Shown here: positions 25,049 to 35,945 of the stretch, piece after piece
Layout: every line of letters starts with the position of its first letter
Position numbering within the stretch: the first letter of the stretch is position 1
DNA from: Cognatishimia maritima
GTDB lineage: Bacteria > Pseudomonadota > Alphaproteobacteria > Rhodobacterales > Rhodobacteraceae
Direction: 5' to 3'
NCBI RefSeq assembly: GCF_900129685.1
Contig: NZ_FQWM01000010.1
Coordinates: forward strand, 1 to 64,000
DNA length: 64,000 nucleotides
The notes under the pieces: generated by a model
What the model saw: only the letters and a program-made list of their open reading frames with translations
Database searches by the model: none
What the model was told of the DNA's origin: nothing
Program-made: the position numbers and the translations under genes

Positions 25049-26716
25049 CTAACTCAACCGGCTGATAATCACCGTGCATTCCGGTTTCTTGCCGATCTCA
25101 TCCCGCGCGGAATTGCGCGCGACGCGACGCAGCCCTTCTTCCAGCTTATCGTCATCCGCCAGCGTTTTCTGACCTGCGCGGCCCATGAACTGCGAAAGGT
25201 CTTCTTCCAGCACGTCGACCAGCGGCGCAAAGCTGCTGCCTTGTTCTGGCAGCCCCATTAGATCGACCCATGGATCACCAAGTGGTTCGTCATCTTCATC
25301 CAAAATGACATTCACAATCACATGGCCGTTCAGCGCCATGCGAATACGGTCGCGGACAACGCCATCGAGCGCGCCGATCTTGACCGAGCCATCCAGATAA
25401 GTGCGGCCCGTTTCAACAAACTCGGTCACCTTTGGGGCATTGCCGGACAGATCCAGCATGGTCCCATTCACGGCAACCACGCTTTGGCGGCCTTTGCTTT
25501 CAGCCAGCTTGGCGTGTTCGCGCAAATGGCGGTGTTCGCCATGCATCGGGATCACCATCTGAGGGTTCACGATGTCATGCATGCGCTCAAGATCAGGCCG
25601 GTTGGCGTGACCAGACACATGATACAGGCCGGAACTGTCATCCACCACATCAACGCCCATTTCAGAGAATTGGTTGATAATGCGGATCACACCTTTTTCA
25701 TTGCCCGGAATGGTTTTGGAACTGAAAAGGAACATATCGCCCTCTTTCAGCGTGATGCCATTGTGTTTGCCGCGCGCCAGCTGCGCAGAAGCGGCGCGAC
25801 GTTCGCCTTGTGAGCCGGTCGCCAGCAACATCAGGTTTTCGCGCGGGATATTATTGGCGTCTTCAGGGCTGATCACCTTTGGGAAGTCCTTCAGAACTCC
25901 GGTTTCAATCGCCGCCTCGACCATGCGCCGCATTGCACGTCCCATCAGACAGATCGAGCGACCTGCCCGTTCTCCCGCTTCTGCCAAGGTTTTCACACGT
26001 GCGACGTTGGACGCAAAGGTTGTCGCGACCACCATCTGAGGCGCTGCAGCGACCAGTTTTTCAATCTCTGGACCCACCGTGGCCTCGGACCGGCCCGCAT
26101 GGGGCGAAAACACGTTGGTTGAGTCACAGACCAGCGCCTTCACGCCTTTTTTGGCAACAGAGGCCCACAGGTCTGGGTCAAAGGCTTCGCCGACAATCGG
26201 CGTCTCATCCAGTTTGAAATCCCCGGTGTGAATGACACGCCCGTCGGGGCTGTCGATCACCAAGGCCGCGCTTTCGGGGATGGAATGGGAAATCGGCAGA
26301 AAGCCGACATTAAAGGGGCCTGCGGCGGTCACTTCAGGCCAGGCTGAAACGGTGCGGATTGCTTCATCCGGCTGGCCTTGGTCGCGCATTTTGTGGCGCG
26401 CGAGGTTGGCCGTAAAGGCGCGCGCATAAACCGGCGCCCCCAGCTTTTCCCAAAACTGGCCAATCGCGCCAATGTGGTCTTCGTGGCCATGGGTGATGAA
26501 AATCGCTTCAAGCCGGTCTTTGTTATCGATCAACCAGGTCATATCCGGGAAAATCAGATCGACGCCCGGCGTGGTCTCCATATCGGAAAATGTTACGCCC
26601 AGATCGACAAGGATCAGGCGTTCTTTGCCTTGTGGCCCGTAGCCATAGACATAGGCGTTCATGCCAATTTCACCCGCCCCGCCAAGGGGTAGGTAGATCA
26701 AACGGTCACTGCTCAT
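25049..26716 (-). CDS. rnj: Ribonuclease J
   Basis: A 555-residue metallo-beta-lactamase/beta-CASP ribonuclease for mRNA decay and rRNA maturation. The metal-binding motif is ITHGHEDHIG (74-83), with HSIPES (beta-CASP) later, and further metal ligands in HTGDFKLDETP and GHANRPDLERM. Alphaproteobacteria commonly use RNase J beside RNase E. It is 5 bases after coaX and ends the birA-coaX-rnj run; a palindrome separates it from the next gene. Length is normal. Confidence 0.95.
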   Translation of the reverse strand: MSSDRLIYLPLGGAGEIGMNAYVYGYGPQGKERLILVDLGVTFSDMETTPGVDLIFPDMTWLIDNKDRLEAIFITHGHEDHIGAIGQFWEKLGAPVYARAFTANLARHKMRDQGQPDEAIRTVSAWPEVTAAGPFNVGFLPISHSIPESAALVIDSPDGRVIHTGDFKLDETPIVGEAFDPDLWASVAKKGVKALVCDSTNVFSPHAGRSEATVGPEIEKLVAAAPQMVVATTFASNVARVKTLAEAGERAGRSICLMGRAMRRMVEAAIETGVLKDFPKVISPEDANNIPRENLMLLATGSQGERRAASAQLARGKHNGITLKEGDMFLFSSKTIPGNEKGVIRIINQFSEMGVDVVDDSSGLYHVSGHANRPDLERMHDIVNPQMVIPMHGEHRHLREHAKLAESKGRQSVVAVNGTMLDLSGNAPKVTEFVETGRTYLDGSVKIGALDGVVRDRIRMALNGHVIVNVILDEDDEPLGDPWVDLMGLPEQGSSFAPLVDVLEEDLSQFMGRAGQKTLADDDKLEEGLRRVARNSARDEIGKKPECTVIISRLS

Positions 26717-26721
26717 ATGTG

Positions 26722-27498
26722 TCAGTTGTCCTTATTATATTGATGGATCACGGTCAGCCCGTGCATCGTTAGGTCATCTTCAAACGCGTCAAACAACGCG
26801 TAGCTCTGTTGGAACAACGGGGCGAGCCCCCCCGTAGAAATCACTTTCATCGGCCGATCACGTTCGGCCTTGATACGGTCGCAAATCTCTCTGACGAGAC
26901 CGACATAACCCCAGAACACCCCGGATTGCATACACTCAACGGTGTTGGTGCCAATCACGTTCTGCGGCTTGGCAATATCGATATGCGGCAAGGCGGCGGC
27001 GGCTTGGTGCAGGGCCTCTAGGCTGAGGTTCACACCCGGCGCAATCACCCCCCCAATATACGCCCCATCCGCAGCCACAACGTCAAAAGTGGTCGCTGTG
27101 CCAAAATCAACAAGGATCAGATCGCCGCCATGACGATCAAACCCCGCCACAGTGTTGACCAAACGATCCGGGCCAACCTGCGTTCCCGCATCGACACGCA
27201 CGTCGACCGGCAAGAGGCATTCGGGTTTGCCAACGACCAAGGGCCGGCAGCCAAAAAACCGATCCGCAAAAACCCGCAGGTTGAACACAACGCGCGGCAC
27301 AGTAGAGGAGATAATCACATCGGTGATATCAAGCTTGATCCCGTAGTGGTTCACAAGGGTCGAAAACCACGTGAAATAGGCATCTGCCGTCCGCGCGTGA
27401 TGGGTTGAAGTGCGCAGGGTACAAAGAAAGGTTTCTCCGTCCCAGATGGAAAACACGGTATTGGTGTTGCCGCAGTCAATCGCCAGAAGCATAGGCAC
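26722..27498 (-). CDS. coaX: Type III pantothenate kinase
   Basis: A 258-residue ASKHA-fold kinase for the first step of coenzyme A synthesis. The phosphate motif is AIDCGNTNT (6-14), the adenosine/ribose region is DFGTATTFD (about 129-137), and GPDRLVN carries the pantothenate-site residues. It needs a monovalent cation and is not feedback-inhibited by CoA, unlike CoaA. It sits 5 bases after birA and 5 before rnj, so all three share a transcript. Length and motifs are complete. Confidence 0.95.
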   Translation of the reverse strand: MPMLLAIDCGNTNTVFSIWDGETFLCTLRTSTHHARTADAYFTWFSTLVNHYGIKLDITDVIISSTVPRVVFNLRVFADRFFGCRPLVVGKPECLLPVDVRVDAGTQVGPDRLVNTVAGFDRHGGDLILVDFGTATTFDVVAADGAYIGGVIAPGVNLSLEALHQAAAALPHIDIAKPQNVIGTNTVECMQSGVFWGYVGLVREICDRIKAERDRPMKVISTGGLAPLFQQSYALFDAFEDDLTMHGLTVIHQYNKDN

Positions 27499-27503
27499 CC
27501 GCC

Positions 27504-28256
27504 TTAGAAAAAGATATCTGCTGCCGGGATAGACACGGCACCTTGGGCAGTCTTCAACACCAGATTGCCGGATTTGTCCACAGAGTCAAAGGTCCCCACG
27601 TATTCCTCGCGCATGGTGCGGGCGGTGATCACCTCGCCAATGCGGGCGGCGCGGGCCATCCATGCGGTGCGGATCGGCTCAAACCCATAGGTCACAAATT
27701 GATGCTCCCAATGGGCATAGGCCGGTGCCAGCACATCAAGGAAGGTCTCTGGATCGACCTGCGCGCCGCATTCGGAAATCAAAGAAACGGGCCGCGTGGC
27801 GGTCGCTTCAAGTTGGGCAGCGTCGGGCGCCTGGGCGAGGTTCACGCCAATCCCGATGGCGATATGGCTGGGTCTGCCGCCCGCAAAGCCTGCGCTTTCC
27901 AGAAGAATACCCGCGACCTTGCCGCCATTCAGCAGGACATCGTTGGGCCATTTCAGCGAAAACGCCTCTGGTCGCGCGGTCACCGCCACGAAAGCATCAA
28001 ACAACGCAAGCGAGGCCACAAAACTGCGCAGTGCAATCACATCTGGCGCTTCATTGGGTTGCAGCACCAAAGTCGCGGCAAAGTTCCCCTCTTGCGAGCG
28101 CCAATCCCGGCCCCGCCTGCCCCGCCCAGCGGTCTGGCGCAGGCCCAAGATCCACTCTGGCCCGGCCAAAGTCGGCGCGATCCGCGCAGCTTCCGCGTTG
28201 GTGCTGTCGACCTCTGCCAGAACCCGGCGTCCATATCCTGTGGGCCAGTCAGTCAT
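27504..28256 (-). CDS. birA: Biotin--[acetyl-CoA-carboxylase] ligase
   Basis: A protein of about 250 residues that attaches biotin to carrier lysines, including that of the MccA subunit encoded at 48502-50442. Motifs: EVDSTNAEA, the adenylate loop GRGRRGRDW, KWPNDVLLNGGKVAGILLE and GIGVNL. There is no N-terminal DNA-binding domain, so it is a mono-functional class I enzyme. I used ATG 28256 (MTDWPTGYG), preceded by AGGGG; a GTG at 28274 is the upstream alternative. It lies beyond the nuo terminator but is in the same direction. Confidence 0.94.
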   Translation of the reverse strand: MTDWPTGYGRRVLAEVDSTNAEAARIAPTLAGPEWILGLRQTAGRGRRGRDWRSQEGNFAATLVLQPNEAPDVIALRSFVASLALFDAFVAVTARPEAFSLKWPNDVLLNGGKVAGILLESAGFAGGRPSHIAIGIGVNLAQAPDAAQLEATATRPVSLISECGAQVDPETFLDVLAPAYAHWEHQFVTYGFEPIRTAWMARAARIGEVITARTMREEYVGTFDSVDKSGNLVLKTAQGAVSIPAADIFF

Positions 28257-28306
28257 AGCGCACCCCTGTTTCACCTTTGCAAAAATACTCTCGCCGAAGG
28301 CATCTT

Positions 28307-28335
28307 AACAAAAAGACGCGCCAGAAAGGCGCGCC
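28307..28335 (-). terminator. Terminator of the nuo operon
   Basis: On the minus strand GGCGCGCC, TTTCT, GGCGCGTC forms an 8-bp stem with one G-U pair, followed by TTTTTGTT (28307-28314 on this strand as AACAAAAA). It lies 22 bases after the nuoN stop and before birA. Confidence 0.9.
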
Positions 28336-28356
28336 ATTTTCATCTTTCTGAAAAGC

Positions 28357-29805
28357 TTAGTTCAACAGAGCCGCAGCGGCGGTCTCGGCAATCGCCTCAA
28401 CCCCCAAGAGGTTCAACCCCGGAAGCCACGCCAGACCGATGATCGCGGCAGAGGCCATCAGCATCCCATAGAGAACCGGGTTGCGGTCTTTGTCGAGCGT
28501 TTCGCCTTCGTCTCCGAAATACATGTAGAAAACGATCCGCAGGTAATAGAAGGCCCCGATCACAGACGCGATCACACCGGCAATTGCCAGCCACGCCAGT
28601 CCGGCATCATAGGCCGCGCGCAGCACATAGAATTTGCCAAAGAAACCCACCAGCGGCGGCACTCCTGCCAGAGAGAACATCAGGATCAGCACCGCCAATG
28701 CTTTGCCCGGTTCGCGCTTGGAATACATGTGCAGCGTATCAATCGTGGTGACCGGCTGGCCATCGCGCGACATCGACAGGATGAAAGCAAAGGTGCCAAC
28801 GTTCATTGTCACATAGATCGCCATATAGATCAGCATCGCCTGCACGCCAAAGGCCGTGCCCGCCGCTAGGCCCATCAACGCGTAGCCCATATGCGCAATA
28901 GACGAATAAGCCATCAGGCGTTTGATGTCGGTTTGGCCAATCGCAGCGACCGCGCCAAGGAACATCGACAGCAGCGACAGCGCTGCGATGATTTGCTGCC
29001 AGTCGCCGACAACACCACCAAAGGCGTCATGCACAACCCGCGCGAAAAGCGCCATGGCGGCCATTTTTGGTGCGGTTGCAAAGAACGCTGTGATCGGCGT
29101 TGGCGCGCCTTCGTAAACGTCTGGCGTCCACATGTGGAACGGCACGGCGGACACCTTGAAGGCAAGGCCCGACACGATGAATGTTAAACCAAAGAGCAGA
29201 CCAAGCGAGGTGTGCCCCTCGCCTGCCGCTTGGATAATACCTGCGAAGTTCGTGGTGCCCGCAAAGCCGTAGACCAGCGAGGACCCGTAAAGCAGCAAAC
29301 CGGAGGACAGCGCACCAAGTACAAAATACTTCATACCTGCTTCGGTGGATTTCACTGAATCCCGACGCAGGGAGGCGATGACGTAAAGCGACAGCGATTG
29401 CAGCTCTAGGCCCATATAAAGCGCCATCAGATCGCCCGCAGAGACCATCATCATCATGCCGACAACCGCCAGCACCACCAGCACAGGGTATTCAAACCGC
29501 AGCAGCCCGCGGCGTTGCATATACTCTTGGCTCATAATCAGGACTGCAGCGGCAGAGATCAGGATCACGACCTTCGCGAAACGTGCAAACCCGTCGTCTT
29601 GGAACATGCCATTGAACGCGAGGTTGGTACCTTCGCCATTCATTCCAATCCAGACGCCCACGGCGGCCAGCACGGCTGCGGTCACCCAGGTGAGCAAAGG
29701 CGCAAGCCCGTCTTTCCCGGTATAGACCGCGCCGATCAGCGCCAGCATCGCATACACAGCCAGGAAGATTTCCGGCAGGATGATATTCAGATCAGCAGAG
29801 ATCAT
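28357..29805 (-). CDS. nuoN: NADH-quinone oxidoreductase subunit N
   Basis: A 482-residue antiporter-like membrane subunit with about 14 helices. Marker phrases are [16 protein letters not shown] (about 131-146, with the key E of TM5), [21 protein letters not shown] (about 217-237, key K and H) and [16 protein letters not shown]. It forms the proton-pumping membrane arm beside NuoM and NuoL. It is the last nuo gene, 14 bases after nuoM, and is followed by a strong terminator. Confidence 0.96.
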   Translation of the reverse strand: MISADLNIILPEIFLAVYAMLALIGAVYTGKDGLAPLLTWVTAAVLAAVGVWIGMNGEGTNLAFNGMFQDDGFARFAKVVILISAAAVLIMSQEYMQRRGLLRFEYPVLVVLAVVGMMMMVSAGDLMALYMGLELQSLSLYVIASLRRDSVKSTEAGMKYFVLGALSSGLLLYGSSLVYGFAGTTNFAGIIQAAGEGHTSLGLLFGLTFIVSGLAFKVSAVPFHMWTPDVYEGAPTPITAFFATAPKMAAMALFARVVHDAFGGVVGDWQQIIAALSLLSMFLGAVAAIGQTDIKRLMAYSSIAHMGYALMGLAAGTAFGVQAMLIYMAIYVTMNVGTFAFILSMSRDGQPVTTIDTLHMYSKREPGKALAVLILMFSLAGVPPLVGFFGKFYVLRAAYDAGLAWLAIAGVIASVIGAFYYLRIVFYMYFGDEGETLDKDRNPVLYGMLMASAAIIGLAWLPGLNLLGVEAIAETAAAALLN

Positions 29806-29819
29806 CGTGGCACGCTCCC

Positions 29820-31367
29820 TCAGTGTGTCGCGGCAACTTGGTTCGCAGCAGGTGCATGCGCCAAGGCGGTTTCGTAGTTATGGATCAGCGCTTCGACCGA
29901 CGGGCCGATGATGTCGGTGACAAGCGCCGGGTAAACACCAAGGATCAGTGTCATGGCGACCAGTGGCGCGAAAATCCACTTTTCGCGTTGGGTCATATCT
30001 TTGATGGTCTTCAGGCTTTCTTTGATCAGCTCGCCCATGACAACACGGCGATAGAGCCACAGCGCATAGGCCGCAGACAGGATCACGCCGGATGTGGCAA
30101 TCGCCGCCACCCATGTGTTGGCCTTAAAGGCGCCCATCAGGGTCAGGAATTCGCCGACAAAGCCAGAGGTGCCCGGCAGGCCGACATTGGCCATGGTGAA
30201 GAACATGAAAATCAGCGCATAGGCCGGCATGCGGTTCACAAGGCCGCCGTAAGCGTCGATCTCGCGGGTGTGCATGCGGTCATAGATCACGCCCACACAG
30301 AGGAAGAGCGCGCCAGAGATGAAGCCGTGGCTCAGCATCTGGAAGATCGCGCCGTCAATGCCCTGCTGGTTGCCTGCAAAAATACCCATGGTCACATAGC
30401 CCATGTGGGCGACCGATGAATATGCGATCAGCTTTTTCATGTCTTCTTGCACCAGCGCGACGAGCGATGTGTAAACAATCGCAATGGCCGACATCCACAG
30501 AACCAGATCGGTCAGCACCTCTGCCCCCACCGGGAACATCGGCAGGCTGAAGCGCAGGAAACCATAGCCACCCATTTTCAGCAGGATCGCCGCCAGAACA
30601 ACAGAACCCGCCGTTGGGGCCTGCACGTGCGCATCGGGCAACCATGTGTGCACCGGCCACATCGGCATTTTCACTGCAAAGCTCGCGAAGAAGGCGAGGA
30701 ACAGCAGCGTTTGCAGGCCGCCCACCACGTGAACACCAAGGATGTTCAGGCTGTCAGAGGCAAAGCTGTGGTTCATCAACGTTGGAATGTCGGTTGTACC
30801 TGCATCGGCAAACATCGCGACCATCGCCACCAGCATCAGCACGGAGCCGAGGAAGGTGTAAAGGAAGAACTTGAAGCTCGCGTAGATGCGGTTCGCGCCG
30901 CCCCAGATGCCAATGATCAGGAACATCGGGATCAGGCCTGCTTCGAAGAACAGATAGAACAGCACCAGATCCAGCGCCATAAAGACGCCCAGCATCAGGG
31001 TTTCCAGCAACAGGAAGGCGATCATATATTCTTTGACGCGGACCTTGACGTCCCACGATGCCGCGATGGTCAGCGGCATCATAAAGGTTGTCAGCATCAC
31101 GAAAAGAACAGAAATGCCGTCAACGCCCAGCTTGTATTTCAGACCGAGCAGCCAGTCGCGTTCTTCAACGAACTGCATGCCAGTGTCGTTTGGATCAAAC
31201 TCCGCCAAGATAAACAGCGACACCAAGAAGGTGATCACGGTTGCAATCAGCGCCACCCATTTCGCGTTGCGCGCAGCGGTTTTGCTTTCCCCGCCCGGCA
31301 GGAACACCAGCAGGATGGCCGCTGCAATCGCGGGGATAAAAGTGACAATGGAAAGAAGGTTATCCAT
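29820..31367 (-). CDS. nuoM: NADH-quinone oxidoreductase subunit M
   Basis: A 515-residue antiporter-like proton-pumping subunit. It shows [14 protein letters not shown] (key E in TM5), [20 protein letters not shown] (key K and H) and [19 protein letters not shown] chose ATG 31367, which overlaps the nuoL TGA (TGATG); an upstream start at 31397 would lie inside nuoL. About 14 membrane helices are expected. It is followed by nuoN after 14 bases. Confidence 0.96.
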   Translation of the reverse strand: MDNLLSIVTFIPAIAAAILLVFLPGGESKTAARNAKWVALIATVITFLVSLFILAEFDPNDTGMQFVEERDWLLGLKYKLGVDGISVLFVMLTTFMMPLTIAASWDVKVRVKEYMIAFLLLETLMLGVFMALDLVLFYLFFEAGLIPMFLIIGIWGGANRIYASFKFFLYTFLGSVLMLVAMVAMFADAGTTDIPTLMNHSFASDSLNILGVHVVGGLQTLLFLAFFASFAVKMPMWPVHTWLPDAHVQAPTAGSVVLAAILLKMGGYGFLRFSLPMFPVGAEVLTDLVLWMSAIAIVYTSLVALVQEDMKKLIAYSSVAHMGYVTMGIFAGNQQGIDGAIFQMLSHGFISGALFLCVGVIYDRMHTREIDAYGGLVNRMPAYALIFMFFTMANVGLPGTSGFVGEFLTLMGAFKANTWVAAIATSGVILSAAYALWLYRRVVMGELIKESLKTIKDMTQREKWIFAPLVAMTLILGVYPALVTDIIGPSVEALIHNYETALAHAPAANQVAATH

Positions 31368-33505
31368 CAGTGCGCTCCTCCGCTGAGCGTCATCCATGTG
31401 ATCAGAACCGCGATCCCGATCACCATCGCAAAGGCATAGGTGAAGATGTAACCAGACTGCGCGCGACCGGCCAGTTTGGTGAAGAAGGGCACGATGCCCA
31501 TGGCCACGCCATTGAGGAAGCCGTCAATCGTGTTGCCATCACCGCGTTTCCACAGGAAGCGGCCAATCGCGCTGGCTGGGCGGACAAAGAGGAAATCGTA
31601 GATTTCGTCAAAGTACCATTTGTTCAGCAGGAACAGGTAAAGCGGACGCATATTGTCGGCGAGGCGTTTTGGCATCTCTGGGTTCCAGATGTAGAACCAA
31701 AGCGCGGTTACAAAGCCCAAAAGCATTGCGATGAATGGGCTGACTTTGACCCATTTTGGCACATCGTGCGCATCATGCAGCACGTGATTGTCCGGGTGCA
31801 TAAAGATCGCGCCCTGTGGGGCTTCGCCATGTGCCAGACCGGTTGCGCCGTGATCATCCGCCGCTGTGTCAGCCGCGTGATCGTCGCCATGATCATCAGC
31901 GTGCTCATCGGCTGAGGCATGCGTGTCCGCCGCCGCGTGGTCGTCGCTTTCCTCATGGGAGGCTTCCACATGGTGATCACCGCCTTTGATGCCGAAGAAC
32001 TTGTTCACGTCGTGGCCAAAGAAGCTTTCGTACCAGATCATCCCGGCAAAGACCGCACCCAACGAGAGGACGCCAAGCGGGATCAACATCACCTTCGGGC
32101 TTTCATGCGCGTGGTCATGGGTGTGTTTGTCACCGCGCGCTTTGCCGTAGAAGGTCAGGAAGATCAGGCGCCAGCTATAGAAGCTGGTGAACAGCGCTGC
32201 GATGACCAGCATCCAGAAGGCATAGCCACCGGCAGTGCCCGCATAGGCGCTTTCAATCACGGCGTCTTTGGACAGGAAGCCCGCGAAACCAATGTGTGTC
32301 AGCGGGATGCCAACGCCGGTGATGGCCAGCGTGCCCAGCATCATCGCCCAAAAGGTATACGGCAGCTTCTTACGCAGCCCGCCGTAGTTCCGCATGTCTT
32401 GCTCATGGTGCATGCCGTGAATGACCGAGCCCGCCCCCAAGAACAGCATCGCTTTAAAGAAGGCGTGTGTGAACAGGTGGAACATCGCGACGGAATAAAC
32501 ACCCACACCCGCCGCCACGAACATATAGCCAAGTTGCGAACAGGTTGAATAAGCGATCACGCGTTTGATGTCGTTTTGTACGAGGCCCACGGTTGCCGCA
32601 AAGAAAGCGGTGGTTGCCCCCAAGAAGGTGATAAAGGCGGTCGCCTCCGGCGCATATTCCATCAGCGGAGACATGCGGCACACGAGGAACACACCTGCGG
32701 TCACCATGGTCGCGGCGTGGATCAGCGCAGACACCGGCGTCGGGCCTTCCATCGCGTCGGGCAACCATGTGTGCAGGATCAACTGCGCCGATTTCCCCAT
32801 CGCGCCGACAAACAGCAGGAAGGCCAACAGGTTCGCGGCGTTCCAGTCTGTCCAGAGGAAGCGGATTGTCGTTTCAGCCAGTTCCGGTGCGGAGGCAAAG
32901 ATCACGTCAAAATCAATGCTGTCGGTCAACATAAAGAGACCAAAGATCCCCAGCGCAAAGCCGAAGTCGCCAACGCGGTTCACCACAAAGGCTTTGATCG
33001 CTGCCGCACCCGCGCTTTGCTTCTTCCAGTAGAAGCCAATCAACAGATAAGATGCGACGCCCACGCCTTCCCAGCCAAAGAACATTTGGACAAGGTTGTC
33101 GGCTGTCACCAGCATCAGCATGGCGAAGGTAAAGAAGCTGAGGTAGGCGAAGAAACGCGCTTTATAGTGCTGATCTTTGCCAAAATTCTCGTCATGCGCC
33201 ATGTAGCCGAAGCTATAGAGGTGCACGAGAGCGGAAACCGTGGTGACCACGATCAGCATCACAGAGGTCAGGCGGTCCAGACGGATCGACCAGCTGGTAT
33301 CCAGCGTGCCGGATTGGATGAAATCCAGAATGTGGATGTGCTGGGTTTCTGCGCCATGTGTCAGGAACACGACCCAAGACAGCAGCGCGGCCAGCATCAA
33401 CAGGCCCGTGGTCACATATTGCGCGGCGGTTTCGCCAATATAACGCCAGCCGAACCCGGCGATAATCGCCCCGACAAGAGGCGCAAAGAGGATGATCGTT
33501 TCCAT
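31367..33505 (-). CDS. nuoL: NADH-quinone oxidoreductase subunit L
   Basis: A 712-residue distal membrane-arm subunit with the long amphipathic coupling helix near its C terminus. Marker phrases are [41 protein letters not shown] (seen in parts) and [15 protein letters not shown] His/Asp-rich hydrophilic insert of about 70 residues (DNA 31766-31981) lies between late helices and contains 14 histidines, much longer than in common homologues such as E. coli. ATG 33505 is used; a TTG six bases upstream is less likely. It shares TGATG with nuoM. Confidence 0.95.
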   Translation of the reverse strand: METIILFAPLVGAIIAGFGWRYIGETAAQYVTTGLLMLAALLSWVVFLTHGAETQHIHILDFIQSGTLDTSWSIRLDRLTSVMLIVVTTVSALVHLYSFGYMAHDENFGKDQHYKARFFAYLSFFTFAMLMLVTADNLVQMFFGWEGVGVASYLLIGFYWKKQSAGAAAIKAFVVNRVGDFGFALGIFGLFMLTDSIDFDVIFASAPELAETTIRFLWTDWNAANLLAFLLFVGAMGKSAQLILHTWLPDAMEGPTPVSALIHAATMVTAGVFLVCRMSPLMEYAPEATAFITFLGATTAFFAATVGLVQNDIKRVIAYSTCSQLGYMFVAAGVGVYSVAMFHLFTHAFFKAMLFLGAGSVIHGMHHEQDMRNYGGLRKKLPYTFWAMMLGTLAITGVGIPLTHIGFAGFLSKDAVIESAYAGTAGGYAFWMLVIAALFTSFYSWRLIFLTFYGKARGDKHTHDHAHESPKVMLIPLGVLSLGAVFAGMIWYESFFGHDVNKFFGIKGGDHHVEASHEESDDHAAADTHASADEHADDHGDDHAADTAADDHGATGLAHGEAPQGAIFMHPDNHVLHDAHDVPKWVKVSPFIAMLLGFVTALWFYIWNPEMPKRLADNMRPLYLFLLNKWYFDEIYDFLFVRPASAIGRFLWKRGDGNTIDGFLNGVAMGIVPFFTKLAGRAQSGYIFTYAFAMVIGIAVLITWMTLSGGAH

Positions 33506-33511
33506 GCTCAA

Positions 33512-33817
33512 TTAGCCTTTCATCACGTTGACGTCTTCAACCGCGATGGTGCCACGGTTGCGGAAGAAGCTGACAAGGATCGCAAGGCCAATGGCGGCCT
33601 CGGCGGCGGCCACGGTCAGAACGAAGAGTGTGAACACCTGCCCCACCAAATCCCCAAGGAAGCTGGAGAAGGCCACAAGGTTGATATTCACCGCCAGCAG
33701 CATCAGTTCGATCGACATCAAAAGGATGATGACGTTCTTCCGGTTCAGGAAGAGCCCGAAAATGCCGATGACGAAAAGCGTCGCCGCCACCGTCAGGTAA
33801 TGTTCAAGTCCGATCAT
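33512..33817 (-). CDS. nuoK: NADH-quinone oxidoreductase subunit K
   Basis: A 101-residue, three-helix membrane subunit. The two conserved membrane glutamates are seen in [11 protein letters not shown] (about E36) and [12 protein letters not shown] (about E72), both needed for proton transfer. Short basic loop NRKN. It is six bases upstream of nuoL and 37 bases downstream of nuoJ. Confidence 0.96.
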   Translation of the reverse strand: MIGLEHYLTVAATLFVIGIFGLFLNRKNVIILLMSIELMLLAVNINLVAFSSFLGDLVGQVFTLFVLTVAAAEAAIGLAILVSFFRNRGTIAVEDVNVMKG

Positions 33818-33854
33818 TAGTGTGTCCCTCGGTCTTTCTTCTTCCGTGAGGCCC

Positions 33855-34463
33855 TTACAGGCCCTGCCCCGGTTTAATGTCTTTCAGTTCCATCGCATCC
33901 GCTGGATCACGCCACATCTGCTCCAGCACATTCTGGCGCTTGATGTCGCGGCGGTGGCGGATGGTCAGTACAATCGCACCGATCATCGCGACCAGCAGGA
34001 TCAGCCCGGCAAGTTGGAACAGAAGGAAATATTGTTCATAGATCAGCAGACCCAGCGCGGCGGTGTTCTCTACCCCTTCGGGTGCCACCGCCTGACGCAG
34101 GTCAGCGGCTTGCTCGGCTTCTTCCCAAGCGCCGAAGGCAAGGCCAAACTGCATCAGCAGCACAATCCCGATCAGGATCGCGATGGGCATATATTGCGCC
34201 ATGCCTGCCTTCAGTTCGGCAAAATCCACATCCAGCATCATCACGACAAACAGGAACAGCACCGCGACCGCACCGACGTAGACGATGACCAAAAGCATGG
34301 CGACAAATTCGGCACCCAGCAGCACAAACAAGCCTGCCGAGCTGAGGAAGGCCAAGATCAGCCAAAGCACCGAATGCACCGGGTTTTTGCTGATCACGGT
34401 CAACAGCCCCCCTGCGATCACGCAGAAGGCAAAGAGGTAAAATGCCAGCGCTGCAATTGTCAT
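33855..34463 (-). CDS. nuoJ: NADH-quinone oxidoreductase subunit J
   Basis: A 202-residue membrane subunit with five helices, including [19 protein letters not shown] (TM3, with the pi-bulge Y and G). A soluble loop ([18 protein letters not shown]) follows TM4. The start ATG 34463 overlaps the stop of the CMD-family gene as ATGA. The long upstream open frame is not part of the protein. It forms part of the quinone-to-pump link with NuoH, NuoA and NuoK. Confidence 0.95.
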   Translation of the reverse strand: MTIAALAFYLFAFCVIAGGLLTVISKNPVHSVLWLILAFLSSAGLFVLLGAEFVAMLLVIVYVGAVAVLFLFVVMMLDVDFAELKAGMAQYMPIAILIGIVLLMQFGLAFGAWEEAEQAADLRQAVAPEGVENTAALGLLIYEQYFLLFQLAGLILLVAMIGAIVLTIRHRRDIKRQNVLEQMWRDPADAMELKDIKPGQGL

Positions 34464-34867
34464 GTGTCTTCTTCCTCGCTTGCGTCCAAGACCTCTTGTG
34501 CAAGTTCCATCACTTTGGTCATGGCGGGGATGCCGGCAAACATTGACATCTGGCCAATGGTCTCGACGATTTCTTGTTTTGTTGCGCCCGCTTCCAGCAG
34601 GTGGCGCACGGTCATACGAATTTGCGCCTCGGCCTGACCGCCCAACACCGTCAACGCACCGAGCGTTAGCAGCAGGCGGGTTTTGGCATCCAGACCGTCT
34701 TTGTTCAAGGTGTTGCCAAAGAACATTTCCATCATGTCTTTGGGCATCGTTGGCCACAGGTTTTCAAACCCTTTGGGCGTGAATGATTCAAGCGCAGGGT
34801 TCATGGATTTCGCCATGTCCTGATACTGCTTGATCATCTGTTCGAATGGGTTTGAAGAGTCGGTCAT
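34460..34867 (-). CDS. Carboxymuconolactone decarboxylase-family protein in the nuo operon
   Basis: A 135-residue helical protein. The CMD core is visible as [20 protein letters not shown] (about 59-78), then [33 protein letters not shown]. AhpD-type CxxC redox cysteines are absent, so it is not a standard peroxidase partner. It overlaps nuoI upstream and nuoJ downstream by 4 bases each (ATGA), so it is made in fixed proportion with the complex. The N-terminal part ([16 protein letters not shown]) is phasin-like. Its role in complex I, if any, is unknown. Confidence 0.82.
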   Translation of the reverse strand: MTDSSNPFEQMIKQYQDMAKSMNPALESFTPKGFENLWPTMPKDMMEMFFGNTLNKDGLDAKTRLLLTLGALTVLGGQAEAQIRMTVRHLLEAGATKQEIVETIGQMSMFAGIPAMTKVMELAQEVLDASEEEDT

Positions 34868-35358
34868 CGGTAAGGTGCATCCAGTTCCAGATTACGCGCG
34901 ATTTCGGCTTCCCAGCGCTCGCCGTTCTCAAGCAGTTTCGCCTTGTCATAGAACAGCTCTTCGCGGGTTTCGGTCGCGAATTCAAAGTTCGGCCCCTCGA
35001 CAATTGCATCCACTGGGCAGGCTTCCTGGCAGAAGCCGCAGTAGATGCATTTGGTCATGTCGATGTCGTAACGCGTGGTGCGGCGGCTGCCATCTTCGCG
35101 CGGCTCGGCGTCAATGGTGATCGCCTGCGCCGGGCAGATCGCCTCGCAAAGCTTGCACGCGATGCAACGTTCTTCGCCATTCGGGTAACGCCGCAGCGCG
35201 TGTTCGCCGCGGAAACGTGGGGACAGTGGCCCCTTTTCATGCGGGTAGTTCAACGTCGCCTTGGGGGCAAAGAAGTATTTGAACCCCAGCTTGAAGCCTT
35301 TGACGAAATCCGCCAGCAGGAAATATTTGGCAGCGCGGGTATAGTCGATCTGGGTCAT
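34864..35358 (-). CDS. nuoI: NADH-quinone oxidoreductase subunit I
   Basis: A 164-residue ferredoxin-like subunit carrying clusters N6a and N6b. The two 4Fe-4S motifs are [12 protein letters not shown] (about 62-73) and [12 protein letters not shown] (about 101-112). It passes electrons toward NuoB. The start overlaps the stop of the unknown gene upstream, and its stop overlaps the CMD-family gene, both as ATGA. This is an unusual break from the common nuoH-nuoI-nuoJ order. Confidence 0.97.
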   Translation of the reverse strand: MTQIDYTRAAKYFLLADFVKGFKLGFKYFFAPKATLNYPHEKGPLSPRFRGEHALRRYPNGEERCIACKLCEAICPAQAITIDAEPREDGSRRTTRYDIDMTKCIYCGFCQEACPVDAIVEGPNFEFATETREELFYDKAKLLENGERWEAEIARNLELDAPYR

Positions 35359-35942
35359 TGTTTTCTAGCTCCCTTTGGATCTCGACAAAGAGGATCAGGG
35401 TTGTTGGCTGCTATGAAGATTTCTTCAGCAGTTCGTTTTTCTGGATTGCCATTTCGGAAAACATGGGAAAATTCTGACAGAGTCTCTGAAAATTGGCAGT
35501 ATTTAGCGTGTCTAACAAAAAATTTCGCTTCCTCGGGGAAGTCGTGTGCCTTTTCAAGTAAACAGTTCAATAGACTTTCTTGACGATCCAGCATGTCGGC
35601 GAAAACAGGAATCGGAGCATTTACTTTGTGAACGCTTTTAGCGGCGTTCGCTATACTCAGGGAAGCAAGACCAGTTACTGCCATGAGAGCTTTTGATTCA
35701 CTGTTTGGGATCAATGTATGTTTTTTCTTAGCAATTTGATCCTGGTTCCAAAACCTAAGGATCATCGGATTGTCTTCAGCTCGGCTATACTTCTCGGAAC
35801 CTTTAAATGTAGCTTCAACGGCCTTCAATTGCTCTGGGCAACTACCAAGAACAAATTGGCGCGGGCTCATATCAGCGTGCGCGCTGGAGAGAGAACACAA
35901 CCAGAAAACTACTCCGGAAATTATGTGTGTAGCCAACCGCAC
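35355..35942 (-). CDS. Unknown secreted protein inserted between nuoH and nuoI
   Basis: A 195-residue protein I do not recognise. A signal peptide covers about 1-23 ([19 protein letters not shown]). The mature part has four Cys (in [23 protein letters not shown] and DPLCRD) that could form disulfides. The GTG start has GGAGG 7 bases upstream inside the end of nuoH, and the stop overlaps nuoI as ATGA, so it is genuinely translated with complex I. Its DNA is visibly more A/T-rich than nuoH and nuoI on either side, which suggests a later insertion. An envelope or assembly role is possible but unproven. Confidence 0.75.
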   Translation of the reverse strand: MRLATHIISGVVFWLCSLSSAHADMSPRQFVLGSCPEQLKAVEATFKGSEKYSRAEDNPMILRFWNQDQIAKKKHTLIPNSESKALMAVTGLASLSIANAAKSVHKVNAPIPVFADMLDRQESLLNCLLEKAHDFPEEAKFFVRHAKYCQFSETLSEFSHVFRNGNPEKRTAEEIFIAANNPDPLCRDPKGARKQ

Positions 35943-35945
35943 CGA

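Noticed and set aside
30447-33820. Several long open frames antisense to nuoM, nuoL and nuoK
   Set aside because: Their composition is the expected reverse of membrane-protein codons and they overlap well-supported nuo genes completely.
33855-34757. A 300-residue version of NuoJ starting at 34757
   Set aside because: The first ~98 residues are the shifted frame of the CMD-family gene; NuoJ proper begins at 34463 in an ATGA junction.
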